Shown: positions 1 through 6,681, numbered from the stretch's first letter. The stretch is DNA of 9,967 bases from Candidatus Gastranaerophilales bacterium (GCA_905235825.1 CAJONH010000031.1:1-9967), one strand, 5' to 3'. The notes: generated by a model from the sequence alone, not told the origin. Numbers and translations: made by a program.

Positions 1-390
1 ACTTTCCCCGCAAGGGGGACAGATATGTTCGTAGTCTGTTTCTTTAGCATCAGGTATCACCTGCAAAACAGGCTTTGAATATTCTGACCCGATTTTTTCC
101 GCTACATAATCTCGTACCGCTACTTTATCCGTACATTTTCTCATTAAATCAGTTATGCCATACAACTTAATCCACTGTATTTTTTGATTAAATGTTTTGC
201 ATCTTTTCTTATCAATAATCCACGATTTATTTTTAAAATCAAATTTCAATGGAAGTTTTTCTCCCGTATTCAAATAAAACAATTTAGCTAAATAACGTGG
301 ATACTCTTTTTCATCTAAGTTTTTTAGAAAATAGTAATCATAAGGCGGATTGCCTATTTTATTGTTGCTTATAAAATCTATTATGTTCAT
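1..390 (-). CDS. TupA-like ATP-grasp protein, N-terminal part (runs off left edge)
   Basis: An open frame of 130 codons starts with ATG at 390 and reaches base 1 without a stop, so the C-terminus lies outside the window. Residues about 66-105 (TFNQKIQWIKLYG, then DKVAVRDYVAEKIG) match the N-terminal signature of the TupA-like ATP-grasp family (typically TFNEKLQWLKLYDR...DKY.VR.YV.EKIG). Family members occur in capsule and other surface-polysaccharide clusters; the founding TupA is tied to teichuronopeptide synthesis, so an amino-acid or peptide ligase role on a glycan is the usual guess. The ATP-binding and catalytic part is not visible, so activity cannot be judged. Residues 12-49 are nearly identical to the gene starting at 9815. 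There is no strong ribosome binding site (only GGTAAT upstream). It is divergent from the small HTH gene at 469 and its likely promoter is overlapped by that regulator's putative operator. Confidence 0.72.
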   Translation of the reverse strand, partial: MNIIDFISNNKIGNPPYDYYFLKNLDEKEYPRYLAKLFYLNTGEKLPLKFDFKNKSWIIDKKRCKTFNQKIQWIKLYGITDLMRKCTDKVAVRDYVAEKIGSEYSKPVLQVIPDAKETDYEHICPPCGES

Positions 391-418
391 TACAATTACC
401 GTTTTTTTAATAACTTTT

Positions 419-434
419 ATTGAGAAATCTCAAT
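419..434. promoter_or_regulatory. putative HTH operator O1 (ATTGAGAAATCTCAAT)
   Basis: A perfect inverted repeat: ATTGAGA, two bases, TCTCAAT. It lies between the divergent TupA-like gene and the XRE-type regulator gene. A related site sits 41 bases further right (centre to centre). That is about four helical turns, which would allow cooperative binding on one face of the DNA. Binding by the adjacent regulator is inferred. Confidence 0.5.
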
Positions 435-446
435 GAATTTATATTT

Positions 447-474
447 ATTATAAAAGATAATTGAGAAAATGCAA
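447..474 (-). promoter_or_regulatory. candidate promoter of the left TupA-like gene
   Basis: On the minus strand a perfect TATAAT (452 to 447) lies 16 bases downstream of TTGCAT (474 to 469), a weak -35 element. Transcription would start near 440 and give a leader of about 50 bases. The -35 element lies inside the second ATTGAGA-type palindrome (460-475), so a protein bound there should block this promoter. Confidence 0.45.
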
Positions 475-475
475 T
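460..475. promoter_or_regulatory. putative HTH operator O2 (ATTGAGAAAATGCAAT)
   Basis: The left half is identical to that of O1 (ATTGAGA) and the right half is a degenerate inverted copy (5 of 7 pairs). It covers the start codon of the regulator gene at 469 and the -35 element of the minus-strand promoter. This is a position suited to autoregulation plus repression of the divergent gene. Confidence 0.45.
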
Positions 476-702
476 ATTATGAAATAGGAAAATTTATAAA
501 AAATAAAAGAATATCCATAAATAAGACATTAAATGGTTTTGCCTTGGATAATGATATAGAGCCTGCAATATTAAGCCGAATTGAAAATATGAAGCAGGAT
601 ATTAAACTTGGTATTATAGTAAAAATTGCAAAAGGTTTTAAATTAACACCTGCCGAATTTTTAAATGAGTTTGAAAACAGTATTTACAAATCAAAACTAT
701 AG
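469..702 (+). CDS. small XRE/Cro-type HTH transcriptional regulator
   Basis: This 77-residue protein is almost entirely one helix-turn-helix domain of the XRE (HTH_3) type. Residues about 6-67 run from IGKFIKNKR (helix 1), through FALDNDIEPAILSRIEN (recognition region with the typical SRIEN ending), to IVKIAKGFKLTPAEFLNEFE, which resembles the family's closing 'LxKIAxxLxVxxxxLL'. No ligand or oligomerisation domain is present. The start at 469 is preferred because the HTH begins almost at once; there is no good Shine-Dalgarno sequence, and O2 overlaps the start codon. It is divergent from the TupA-like gene at 390. Two palindromes in the 78-base gap make it a likely local repressor of itself and that neighbour, which is an inference. 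Confidence 0.85.
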   Translation: MQYYEIGKFIKNKRISINKTLNGFALDNDIEPAILSRIENMKQDIKLGIIVKIAKGFKLTPAEFLNEFENSIYKSKL

Positions 703-709
703 AATGCTC

Positions 710-754
710 AGGCAAATTTCGTGATAAGCGAAAAATTTCCTCGGGTAATTTTTT
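710..754 (+). terminator. probable terminator after the small HTH gene
   Basis: Bases 711-721 pair with 729-740 (core AAATTTCG/CGAAA..ATTT with a two-base bulge, and GG/CC at the base) around a 7-base loop. After an 8-base gap comes a run of six T at 749-754. The stem is AT-rich and bulged, so efficiency may be modest. Confidence 0.45.
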
Positions 755-797
755 AGTACGAAAATAAATATCCTTATCAAATAATTATTGAATAAAC

Positions 798-826
798 TTG
801 TAAAACTATAAAAAAAAGTTTACAAT
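798..826 (+). promoter_or_regulatory. promoter of the kinase/HD-GYP operon
   Basis: TTGTAA (798-803) and TACAAT (821-826) are separated by 17 bases, a good sigma-70-type match. Transcription would start near 833, leaving a leader of about 25 bases with a weak AGG ribosome binding site at 848-850. A direct repeat AATAGTTT (824-831 and 835-842) overlaps the -10/start region and could be a regulator site, but it may also be chance in AT-rich DNA. Confidence 0.5.
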
Positions 827-857
827 AGTTTATGAATAGTTTTGTATAGGTCTATAA

Positions 858-2630
858 ATGGTGAAAAAGAAAAAGAAAAAAATTAATAAAAAAGATAAGG
901 AATTTCAAAATAAAAAGCCAAAGTTTGGCAACACTATATGGACAACCTTAATGGGGGGTTTACTGCTTGCAATAGTAATTATAATGGTTATTACATTTAC
1001 AATTTCTGTTGGTGTAGTAAATTCAGCTCAGTCAAATGCTCAAACAGATTTTTATCAAAATGCGTTTGATATTGCGGTTAAAAATCTTTCCATTCAAAGA
1101 CAAGTTGCATCTAATATAGATTTAAAAGAATTAAAAATAGAAAGTCCTATTAAAGATATAATAAAATCGGATAGTGAACTGTTAAAACTCAGAAATGAAA
1201 TGAACAGCAAACAGTTAAAGCTGGAGTATGCCGTTAAAGATATTTTTATAGTTGACGGTTCAAATAATTTACTTTATAAGACTTTAAATAAAGGTGAATA
1301 TAAATTTCTGGCAGATGGTATAACTCCTCTTGTAATTACTAAATATTCGGATTATACATTAATTTCCATTGATAAAAAATTCTTAAAAACAGCAGGAAAA
1401 AACAGTAATGTAAAAGATAAAGAAAAATCATATACGGCATATTTGGCAGTACCAAGATTAACCGATAAATATAGAAATCAAATTATTAATCAGTTAACGC
1501 AAATTTCTATTGTTATTGTTATTATTTGTATGTTTTGTATATTGGGATTAATTCGCAGTATTACAAAACCGCTTGATACAATGGAAAAGACTGTATCTCA
1601 AATTGCAAAGGGCGATTTATCAGGTCGTTTAAGTTATACAAAATATGAAGAAATTAATAAACTTGTAGGTTCGTATAATATGATGGCAAATGCACTGCAG
1701 AGATTATATTCTTCATTGGAATCACAGGTTAACGACAGAACAAACGAACTAAAAGGTGCTTATGCCGAGCTGCAAAGTACTCAGGCTATGATGGTGCATT
1801 CGGAAAAAATGAAATCGTTAGGTGAACTTGTTGCAGGCATTATGCACGAAATTAATAACCCGATTAACTTTATATACGGCAATATGACTCACCTCGGTAA
1901 TTACTCAAAAGATTTAATTGAGATTATAGATGAATATACAAAATATGAACCGTCATTAAAAGATGCCGAAAAAACTCAGGTTAAAAAGAAAAAAGAAGAA
2001 TGTGACTATGAATTTTTAAAGACTGATATGCCTGATTTAATTAAAAGTTGTAAAGAAGGTGCCGAAAGAGCAAAAAATATAATTCAGGATTTAAAGAGCT
2101 TTTCAAGAATGGAAGAAGTTTCAATTAAGGATGTTGACCTTCCTGCTGAAATTGATACCGTTCTTAATATTTTACATAACAAAATTAAGAATAAAGCTGA
2201 AATACATAAAGAATATATGGATAATGTTCCTAAAGTTGAAGCATTTGGCGGTCAGTTAAATCAGGTATTTATGAATATACTTGATAATGCCGTGGGTGCT
2301 ATGGAGAAAAACGGTGATATATGGATAAGAATAAATACCGATAAAGATAATACAAACATGATTATTGAAGTGGAAGACAACGGCTCGGGTATGGATGAGG
2401 AAACACAGCGTAAAGTATTTGACCCGTTCTTTACAACAAAACCTGTTGGTAAAGGTACAGGTTTAGGTATGTCTATAACATATAAAATTATTAAAAATCA
2501 CCAGGGTGATATTAAAGTTGAATCTAAAAAAGGTCAGGGAACTAAGTTTACTATAACACTGCCTTTAAATATTGACCGTGAAAAACTTAAATCAGGTGTA
2601 GCTGCAGAAGGTGAAGGACAAAATGGATAA
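858..2630 (+). CDS. membrane sensor histidine kinase, cyanobacterial-type HEINNP family
   Basis: This is a 590-residue sensor kinase. A lysine-rich cytoplasmic start (residues 2-22) is followed by a transmembrane segment (about 31-54), an extracytoplasmic sensor region (about 55-212, no family recognised), a second transmembrane segment (about 213-233) and a HAMP linker (about 233-285). A coiled coil (about 283-315) leads to the dimerisation/phosphoacceptor domain with His330 in HEINNPINFIYGNM. The ATPase domain shows the N box (LNQVFMNILDNAVGAME, 467-483), the G1 box (EDNGSGMD, 506-513), the F box (FDPFFTTK, 521-528) and the G2 box (GKGTGLGM, 531-538), so it looks catalytically complete. A long insert after the His box (about 345-400) and the SFSRMEE segment match kinases I know mainly from Cyanobacteria. 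Its stop overlaps the start of the response regulator, which indicates a coupled two-component pair. The signal sensed is unknown. Confidence 0.93.
   Translation: MVKKKKKKINKKDKEFQNKKPKFGNTIWTTLMGGLLLAIVIIMVITFTISVGVVNSAQSNAQTDFYQNAFDIAVKNLSIQRQVASNIDLKELKIESPIKDIIKSDSELLKLRNEMNSKQLKLEYAVKDIFIVDGSNNLLYKTLNKGEYKFLADGITPLVITKYSDYTLISIDKKFLKTAGKNSNVKDKEKSYTAYLAVPRLTDKYRNQIINQLTQISIVIVIICMFCILGLIRSITKPLDTMEKTVSQIAKGDLSGRLSYTKYEEINKLVGSYNMMANALQRLYSSLESQVNDRTNELKGAYAELQSTQAMMVHSEKMKSLGELVAGIMHEINNPINFIYGNMTHLGNYSKDLIEIIDEYTKYEPSLKDAEKTQVKKKKEECDYEFLKTDMPDLIKSCKEGAERAKNIIQDLKSFSRMEEVSIKDVDLPAEIDTVLNILHNKIKNKAEIHKEYMDNVPKVEAFGGQLNQVFMNILDNAVGAMEKNGDIWIRINTDKDNTNMIIEVEDNGSGMDEETQRKVFDPFFTTKPVGKGTGLGMSITYKIIKNHQGDIKVESKKGQGTKFTITLPLNIDREKLKSGVAAEGEGQNG
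2614..2618 (+). promoter_or_regulatory. ribosome binding site deciding the regulator start
   Basis: AAGGA lies four bases before ATG at 2623. The alternative GTG at 2611 has only GAAG directly against it, which is too close. The ATG at 2623 is therefore the better start, giving an 8-base overlap with the kinase gene. Confidence 0.6.
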
Positions 2631-3612
2631 ATATAAAATATTAATAGTTGATGATGAACCCGATAACCTTGCTTTATTATATCGTACATTGAGAAATGAT
2701 TATGATATAAAGAAATCTACTTCTCCTGTTCAGGCATTAGAAATGCTTAAACAAGAGCATTTTCATTGTATTCTCTCCGACCATAAAATGCCTGAAATGG
2801 ATGGTGTGGAATTTCTTAAAAGGAGTTATGATATATCTCCCGAAACGATGAGGTTAATGATTACGGCTTATACGGATGCAAGTATTTTAATTGATGCGAT
2901 TAACTATGCAAAAATATACAGATATGTAAAAAAACCCTATAGTCCCGATGAACTTATGCTCACGGTAAAAGGAGCTTTGGAATATTGGCAGTTAAAGGAT
3001 GATAACAACTCGTTGATTAATGATTTAAAAGAATTATTTTCAGGAACAGTTACAGCGATTGTTGAAGCACTTGACGCAAAAGATTCTTATACGCTGGGCA
3101 GAAGCCGCAGAGTTACATTCTATTCGGTTAAAATGGCACAGGCACTCCATTTATCCGAAGCTAATACGGGAAGAATTGAACTTGCGGGTTTGCTTCATGA
3201 TATCGGTATGATTGGTATTTCAGATGATATATTAATGAAAACCGAAAAACTTACTCCCGAAGAATATGATTCAATAAAACAGCATGTTTCTTTTAGTATT
3301 AAAATTTTGGATGATATTAAACAATTGAATGAAGTTATAGAAATTATTAAGTTTCACCATGAACATTTTGACGGAACCGGATATCCTTATGGTAAACAAG
3401 GCGATGAAATTCCTATAGGTTCCAGAATTTTGGCGGTGGCTGATGCTTTTGACAGTATGGTTACACCTAAAATATACAGACATCAAATAACACCGAGAGA
3501 AGCACTTAACAGAATAAAGGAACTTGCCGGAAGGCAATTTGACCCTGCTGTTGTTGATACTTTTGAGCATATTTTACCAAGTGCACTTGTTGAAATAAGA
3601 AATATGAAATAA
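2623..3612 (+). CDS. response regulator with HD-GYP output (cyclic-di-GMP phosphodiesterase)
   Basis: A receiver domain (residues about 4-120 of 329) carries the acidic pair Asp10/Asp11, phosphoacceptor Asp53 in SDHKMPEMDG, Thr82 and Lys104 of KKPY. It is followed by an HD-GYP domain (about 140-325). Visible HD-GYP landmarks are the His192-Asp193 pair (LLHDIGMIGI), His221, HHEHFDGTGYP (245-255, with the GYP intact) and Asp274 in AVADAFD. The putative metal-binding residues are present, so hydrolysis of cyclic-di-GMP is likely. The usual Lys of HDIGK is Met196 here, and the usual HP..G after KxH reads HVSFS. Starting at GTG 2611 would add only four residues. The partner is the kinase encoded immediately upstream. 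No DNA-binding domain is present, so the output is second-messenger turnover rather than direct transcription control. Confidence 0.92.
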   Translation: MDKYKILIVDDEPDNLALLYRTLRNDYDIKKSTSPVQALEMLKQEHFHCILSDHKMPEMDGVEFLKRSYDISPETMRLMITAYTDASILIDAINYAKIYRYVKKPYSPDELMLTVKGALEYWQLKDDNNSLINDLKELFSGTVTAIVEALDAKDSYTLGRSRRVTFYSVKMAQALHLSEANTGRIELAGLLHDIGMIGISDDILMKTEKLTPEEYDSIKQHVSFSIKILDDIKQLNEVIEIIKFHHEHFDGTGYPYGKQGDEIPIGSRILAVADAFDSMVTPKIYRHQITPREALNRIKELAGRQFDPAVVDTFEHILPSALVEIRNMK

Positions 3613-3670
3613 TTTTTATAAAAAATAGCGGGATTAAGTGATTTTATATCAAGTAATCCCGCTTGTGATT
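3612..3670. terminator. bidirectional terminator between convergent genes
   Basis: A perfect 10-base stem, AGCGGGATTA (3627-3636) with TAATCCCGCT (3654-3663), encloses a 17-base loop. Read on the minus strand it is followed by A then six T (3625 down to 3620), a good intrinsic terminator for the DUF378 gene. Read on the plus strand the T-tract is poor (TGTGATTTTA), so it would end the kinase operon less efficiently. The hairpin lies in the 58-base gap between the two stop codons. Confidence 0.8.
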
Positions 3671-3889
3671 TTAGTCCATACAGATACATTCTCTGTCCGA
3701 AAATATTTCCCTATGTGTGAAAAGAAGTATAATCGCACTAATTCCTACAAGTGCATATATAATTCTTGATAATACGCTCATATCACCAAAAACAGAACTT
3801 ACTAAATCATAACCGAATATTCCGATTAACCCCCAGTTCAATGCACCGATAAAAACTAAAGCTAAAGTAATAAATTTGAGAATAAACAT
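3671..3889 (-). CDS. DUF378 (YuzA-like) small membrane protein
   Basis: This 72-residue protein has two hydrophobic helices. The first (about 1-25) contains the family hallmark IGALNWGLIGIFGYDLV; the second (about 43-58) contains RIIYALVGISAIILL. These match DUF378, a family of short two-helix membrane proteins of unknown function found across bacteria. The tail SDRECICMD has two cysteines close together, which I cannot interpret. The start at ATG 3889 is chosen over the in-frame TTG at 3895 because AGAAAGGA (3903-3896) lies six bases before the ATG. It is transcribed alone: the upstream radical SAM gene ends about 100 bases away, and a strong hairpin follows the stop. Confidence 0.82.
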   Translation of the reverse strand: MFILKFITLALVFIGALNWGLIGIFGYDLVSSVFGDMSVLSRIIYALVGISAIILLFTHREIFSDRECICMD

Positions 3890-3895
3890 AACCAA

Positions 3896-3903
3896 TCCTT
3901 TCT
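3896..3903 (-). promoter_or_regulatory. ribosome binding site deciding the DUF378 start
   Basis: AGAAAGGA on the minus strand is six bases from ATG 3889 but would touch the alternative TTG at 3895. This supports the shorter 72-residue protein. Confidence 0.6.
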
Positions 3904-3991
3904 TTTTCTTTATATTATTATTATCAAATTAAATACCTGCAGTTTCATTACTCTAACGTGCTATTTATAAAATAATAAAAAAGAGCTATAA

Positions 3992-5020
3992 TTATCGTTT
4001 ATATTGTATTATTTTACTTTTGTCATTTAATTTATTAACCAGTAAAGAATATAAAGGTTTAAAGTTTATCCATTTTGATGTTTTTAGGGTTCTGTTTTGT
4101 AAAACATAAGATAAAAAGCTGTATATTAATACTTTAATCTTTAACTTTTCAGCTTTCTTTTCAAAATAATCAACCAATAGAAATATATGCGGGGAAACAT
4201 CTTTATTATTATATTTATCTGCATATTTAACTTCAATATCCAATGCAGCTTTTTTTATATTATATTGTTTTATAATTCTGAAAAATTTGTCAATTTCATT
4301 TATATTATCATTAACTCCGGGGATTAAAATGTATTTTACTATTACATTATCAGAATTTGCCCGTGAATATTTTTGAATGGAGTCAAGAACATATTCAAAA
4401 CAATCAACCTGTTTTATCTTTTTATAAGTTTTTTTTGAACCGCAGTCTAATGAAATAACTACCGAGCCTTTATTTTGTTTTAAGGAATCACAAACCTGAG
4501 GACTGAATTTTATTCCGCTTGTATGAACTCTTATTGATGTTCCGTTTTTTATAAATAGTTCAATCAGTTCATTAAAATGTTTCATCATAGTAGGTTCACC
4601 GCCTTGAAAAGTCGCTTCCCCTCCCGATTTATAATATCCTTTTTCTATTAAATCCGATATAACAGGGTAAGTATCAAAGTTTATATCACCTTCACTGTAT
4701 TCTTTACTGCAATATATACATTTTGCATTACATAAACGGCAATGACTGAAATGAAATTCCGAGATTTTCTTTTCAAAACTAAATTCATAATTACCTAAAT
4801 GATAACAACCTTCACACTCATAAACAGTTTTTTTTATCTGATTTTGTATTCGATTTTCTTTTATTTCAAATATTTTTTCCCAATCAATCAAACCGCCTTT
4901 ATAATTTTCAAGCAGCAAAGGCAGACCTTTGTTACTATGATGAAGTATACAGCAATCCGTAACAGAATTGTAATCAAAATTAATACCACGTTCAAGAAAA
5001 ATACAGCCCTGATATTCCAT
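3992..5020 (-). CDS. radical SAM enzyme of unknown substrate, third gene of the kds operon
   Basis: This is a 342-residue protein. The radical SAM cluster motif CxxxCxxC is Cys97-Cys101-Cys104 (CNAKCIYC), with an extra Cys94. A GGEP motif (140-143) follows, and the later strands TSIRVHTSG (161-169) and VVISLDCG (187-194) fit the radical SAM barrel. The N-terminus has more cysteines, Cys6, Cys23-Cys24 and Cys69/Cys72 (ECEGC). Such a set could bind an auxiliary iron-sulfur cluster, unusually placed before the core rather than in a C-terminal SPASM domain. The C-terminal part (about 270-342) has no motif I recognise. It begins 13 bases after the kdsC stop on the same strand, with only a weak and distant AGG, so it is probably co-transcribed. 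Context suggests modification of a surface sugar or its carrier, but the substrate cannot be told from the sequence. Confidence 0.85.
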   Translation of the reverse strand: MEYQGCIFLERGINFDYNSVTDCCILHHSNKGLPLLLENYKGGLIDWEKIFEIKENRIQNQIKKTVYECEGCYHLGNYEFSFEKKISEFHFSHCRLCNAKCIYCSKEYSEGDINFDTYPVISDLIEKGYYKSGGEATFQGGEPTMMKHFNELIELFIKNGTSIRVHTSGIKFSPQVCDSLKQNKGSVVISLDCGSKKTYKKIKQVDCFEYVLDSIQKYSRANSDNVIVKYILIPGVNDNINEIDKFFRIIKQYNIKKAALDIEVKYADKYNNKDVSPHIFLLVDYFEKKAEKLKIKVLIYSFLSYVLQNRTLKTSKWINFKPLYSLLVNKLNDKSKIIQYKR

Positions 5021-5033
5021 AAAAATTCGTTAC

Positions 5034-5537
5034 CTAATTTTTATTTTGAGTTTTATAAATAAGGTCTGTAAGTTCACGAACTGCACCTCTGCCGCCACGT
5101 TTACCCGATATAAAGTGGCAGATACTTTTTACTTCACTTACTGCATCACTGGGACAGCAAGCAAGCCCTACTTCTCTTAAAACGCTTATATCAGGCAAAT
5201 CATCTCCCATATATGCAGCTTCACTCATATCAAGTCCATATTCTTTGGCTATTTCTTTCATTACGGCTATTTTATTTTTTACACCCTGATATAATTTAGT
5301 CATTCCCAAATCTTCAAAACGATGCTTAACAGCACCTGATTCTTTTGCCGTAATAATAGCAGTTTTCAAACCTGATTTTACAAGCATTGCAATACCCTGA
5401 CCGTCTTTTGCATTAAATGTTTTATATTGTATTCCGTTTTCATCATAAATCATGCTTCCGTCAGTCATAACACCATCAACGTCAAATGCAACAAGTTTTA
5501 TTTTTAATACTCTGCTTCTTAAATCTATATTAAACAT
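5034..5537 (-). CDS. kdsC: 3-deoxy-D-manno-octulosonate 8-phosphate phosphatase (KdsC)
   Basis: This 167-residue HAD-type phosphatase has the usual KdsC length. It releases phosphate from Kdo-8-phosphate to give Kdo for lipopolysaccharide or capsule. Motif I is DVDGVMTDG (19-27, nucleophile Asp19 and acid/base Asp21), followed by FNAKDGQGI (41-49). Motif II is ITAKES (62-67; many homologues read ITGR.S). Lys88 is in GVKNK, motif III/IV is GDDLPD (111-116), and the C-terminal SGKRGGRGAVREL tail is typical of KdsC. It overlaps the upstream isomerase by one base (TAATG), which implies translational coupling. The other Kdo genes (kdsA, kdsB) are not in the window. The related YrbI-like phosphatases of other nonulosonic acids are an alternative, but the neighbouring isomerase favours Kdo. 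Confidence 0.9.
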   Translation of the reverse strand: MFNIDLRSRVLKIKLVAFDVDGVMTDGSMIYDENGIQYKTFNAKDGQGIAMLVKSGLKTAIITAKESGAVKHRFEDLGMTKLYQGVKNKIAVMKEIAKEYGLDMSEAAYMGDDLPDISVLREVGLACCPSDAVSEVKSICHFISGKRGGRGAVRELTDLIYKTQNKN

Positions 5538-6520
5538 TATGCTACTCCTGCTCTTAAAAGGTCATGAATATGAATTATTCCGATTGGCTTATTATTACTA
5601 TCACATACTGCAAGTGATGTTATGGAATATTTTTCCATAAATGCAAGTGCTTTTGTTGCCATGGAATCGGCAGTAATTGTTTTCGGATTTTTGGTCATAA
5701 CAGTTCTGTTATTTAGGACAGAAACATCAGGATATCTCAATAATATTCTTCTGATATCTCCATCAGTTAAAAGCCCCGTAAGTTTATTGTTATCATCCAA
5801 AATTAATGCACAACCCAATTTCTTTTTTGAAATTAAATCAACTGTTTCAAGGAATGTATCGTTTTCATGTGCAATAGGCATTAAATCTTTATCTTTTAAC
5901 ATTAAATCACCTACGGTATATAAAATTCCTTTCCCTAAAGCACCTGAAGGATGATAAAGTAAAAAGTCTTCTTCCGAAAATCCTCTGCTTTTTAAAAGAC
6001 ATACGGCAATAGCATCACCCATTGCAAGTGTTGCGGTTGTACTTGCCGTTGGAGCTTTGCCTAATGGACATGCTTCTTTTTCAACGGAAATATCGAAATA
6101 AATATCGGCACATTTGCCTAAAGTAGAATTTTTATTACCTGCAAGTACTATCAATGGAACTTCAAAACGTTTTATTAACGGTAAAAGATTGAGTAATTCA
6201 GTTGTTTCTCCGCTGTTAGATATTGCAATTACAACATCTTCTCTTGTAATAATACCGGAATCTCCGTGAGTACTTTCTGCGGGGTGAAGGAAATATGAAG
6301 GAGTTCCTGTTGAAGATAAAGTAGCCGAGATTTTTCTTCCTATTAGTCCCGATTTTCCCATACCTGTCACAATTACACGTCCTTTAGAGTTAATAATTGT
6401 ACTAACGGCATTTTCAATATTAGAATTAATTCTTTCTTTAAGTTTCAGTACAGAATCAGCTTCTATCTGAAATACTTCTTCAGCCAGTTCCCGTAATGAA
6501 GTATTTTGCAAAACTTCCAT
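5537..6520 (-). CDS. kdsD: D-arabinose 5-phosphate isomerase (KdsD/KpsF)
   Basis: This 327-residue protein interconverts ribulose 5-phosphate and arabinose 5-phosphate, the first step to Kdo. A SIS domain (about 35-200) contains TGMGKSG (52-58), HPAESTHGDSG (79-89), SNSGETTEL (101-109), KEACPLGKAPTAST (148-161) and HPSGALGK (190-197). Lys56, Glu108, Glu149 and His190 fall where the E. coli enzyme has its key residues Lys59, Glu111, Glu152 and His193. Two CBS domains follow (about 205-265 and 273-327), as in full-length KdsD/KpsF/GutQ. AGGAGG (6531-6526) five bases before the ATG is the strongest ribosome binding site in the window. The gene heads a minus-strand operon with kdsC and the radical SAM gene. 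Length and residues indicate an active enzyme; whether it serves lipopolysaccharide or capsule cannot be told. Confidence 0.95.
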   Translation of the reverse strand: MEVLQNTSLRELAEEVFQIEADSVLKLKERINSNIENAVSTIINSKGRVIVTGMGKSGLIGRKISATLSSTGTPSYFLHPAESTHGDSGIITREDVVIAISNSGETTELLNLLPLIKRFEVPLIVLAGNKNSTLGKCADIYFDISVEKEACPLGKAPTASTTATLAMGDAIAVCLLKSRGFSEEDFLLYHPSGALGKGILYTVGDLMLKDKDLMPIAHENDTFLETVDLISKKKLGCALILDDNNKLTGLLTDGDIRRILLRYPDVSVLNNRTVMTKNPKTITADSMATKALAFMEKYSITSLAVCDSNNKPIGIIHIHDLLRAGVA

Positions 6521-6547
6521 ACCGCCCTCCTGTTATATATATACAAA

Positions 6548-6575
6548 ATTATACAATAAAAATACCATTTCGTAA
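6548..6575 (-). promoter_or_regulatory. possible promoter of the kds operon
   Basis: On the minus strand a perfect TATAAT (6553-6548) lies 16 bases downstream of TTACGA (6575-6570), a poor -35. The start would be near 6541, about 20 bases before the kdsD start codon. The weak -35 lies within the inverted repeat at 6568-6586, so a regulator bound there could control it. Confidence 0.4.
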
Positions 6576-6599
6576 TTGTAACGAAAATGTAACATGTTA
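6568..6599. promoter_or_regulatory. two adjacent palindromes in the divergent kdsD/unknown-gene promoter region
   Basis: TTTCGT (6568-6573) is inverted as ACGAAA (6581-6586) with a 7-base spacer. Four bases later comes the perfect 10-base palindrome TAACATGTTA (6590-6599). Both look like protein-binding sites between two divergent transcription units. No regulator gene is adjacent. Confidence 0.35.
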
Positions 6600-6670
6600 T
6601 TTTCATAAATTAAAGAAAAATAGAAAAACTGCCGAATACATGTTTGCAGTGTGTTATATGAAAACAGAAA

Positions 6671-6675
6671 AGAGG
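6671..6675 (+). promoter_or_regulatory. ribosome binding site deciding the start of the unknown repeat-linker protein
   Basis: AGAGG lies six bases before ATG 6682. The frame stays open upstream to an ATG at 6496, but that would overlap the kdsD coding region and its ribosome binding site, and the extra residues look like translated intergenic DNA. Confidence 0.6.
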
Positions 6676-6681
6676 TTATCA

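Noticed and set aside
1..22. GC-rich hairpin-like end (CCCCGCAAGGGGG) within the left TupA-like gene, suspected as an assembly chimera or intergenic repeat.
   Set aside because: The reading frame stays open through it and the last residues (GES) could lead into the usual family continuation, so it cannot be called foreign from 22 bases.
282..293. Perfect 12-base palindrome ATTTAGCTAAAT, also present at 9918-9929.
   Set aside because: In both places it encodes the conserved YLAKL segment of the TupA-like proteins, so protein conservation explains it; a site function is unnecessary.
3271..3689. Minus-strand open frames opposite the HD-GYP coding region.
   Set aside because: They lie antisense to a strongly conserved domain, lack recognisable motifs and ribosome binding sites, and are best explained as shadows.
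4799..5062. Plus-strand open frame opposite the radical SAM gene.
   Set aside because: Phe/Ile-rich translation of the complementary strand with no family signature; shadow of the real gene.
5452..5954. Two plus-strand open frames opposite kdsC and kdsD.
   Set aside because: Antisense to well-supported enzymes and without start signals or motifs.
6496..6681. 62-residue N-terminal extension of the unknown repeat-linker protein.
   Set aside because: It would overlap the kdsD start and ribosome binding site, has intergenic-like composition, and a good AGAGG site supports ATG 6682.
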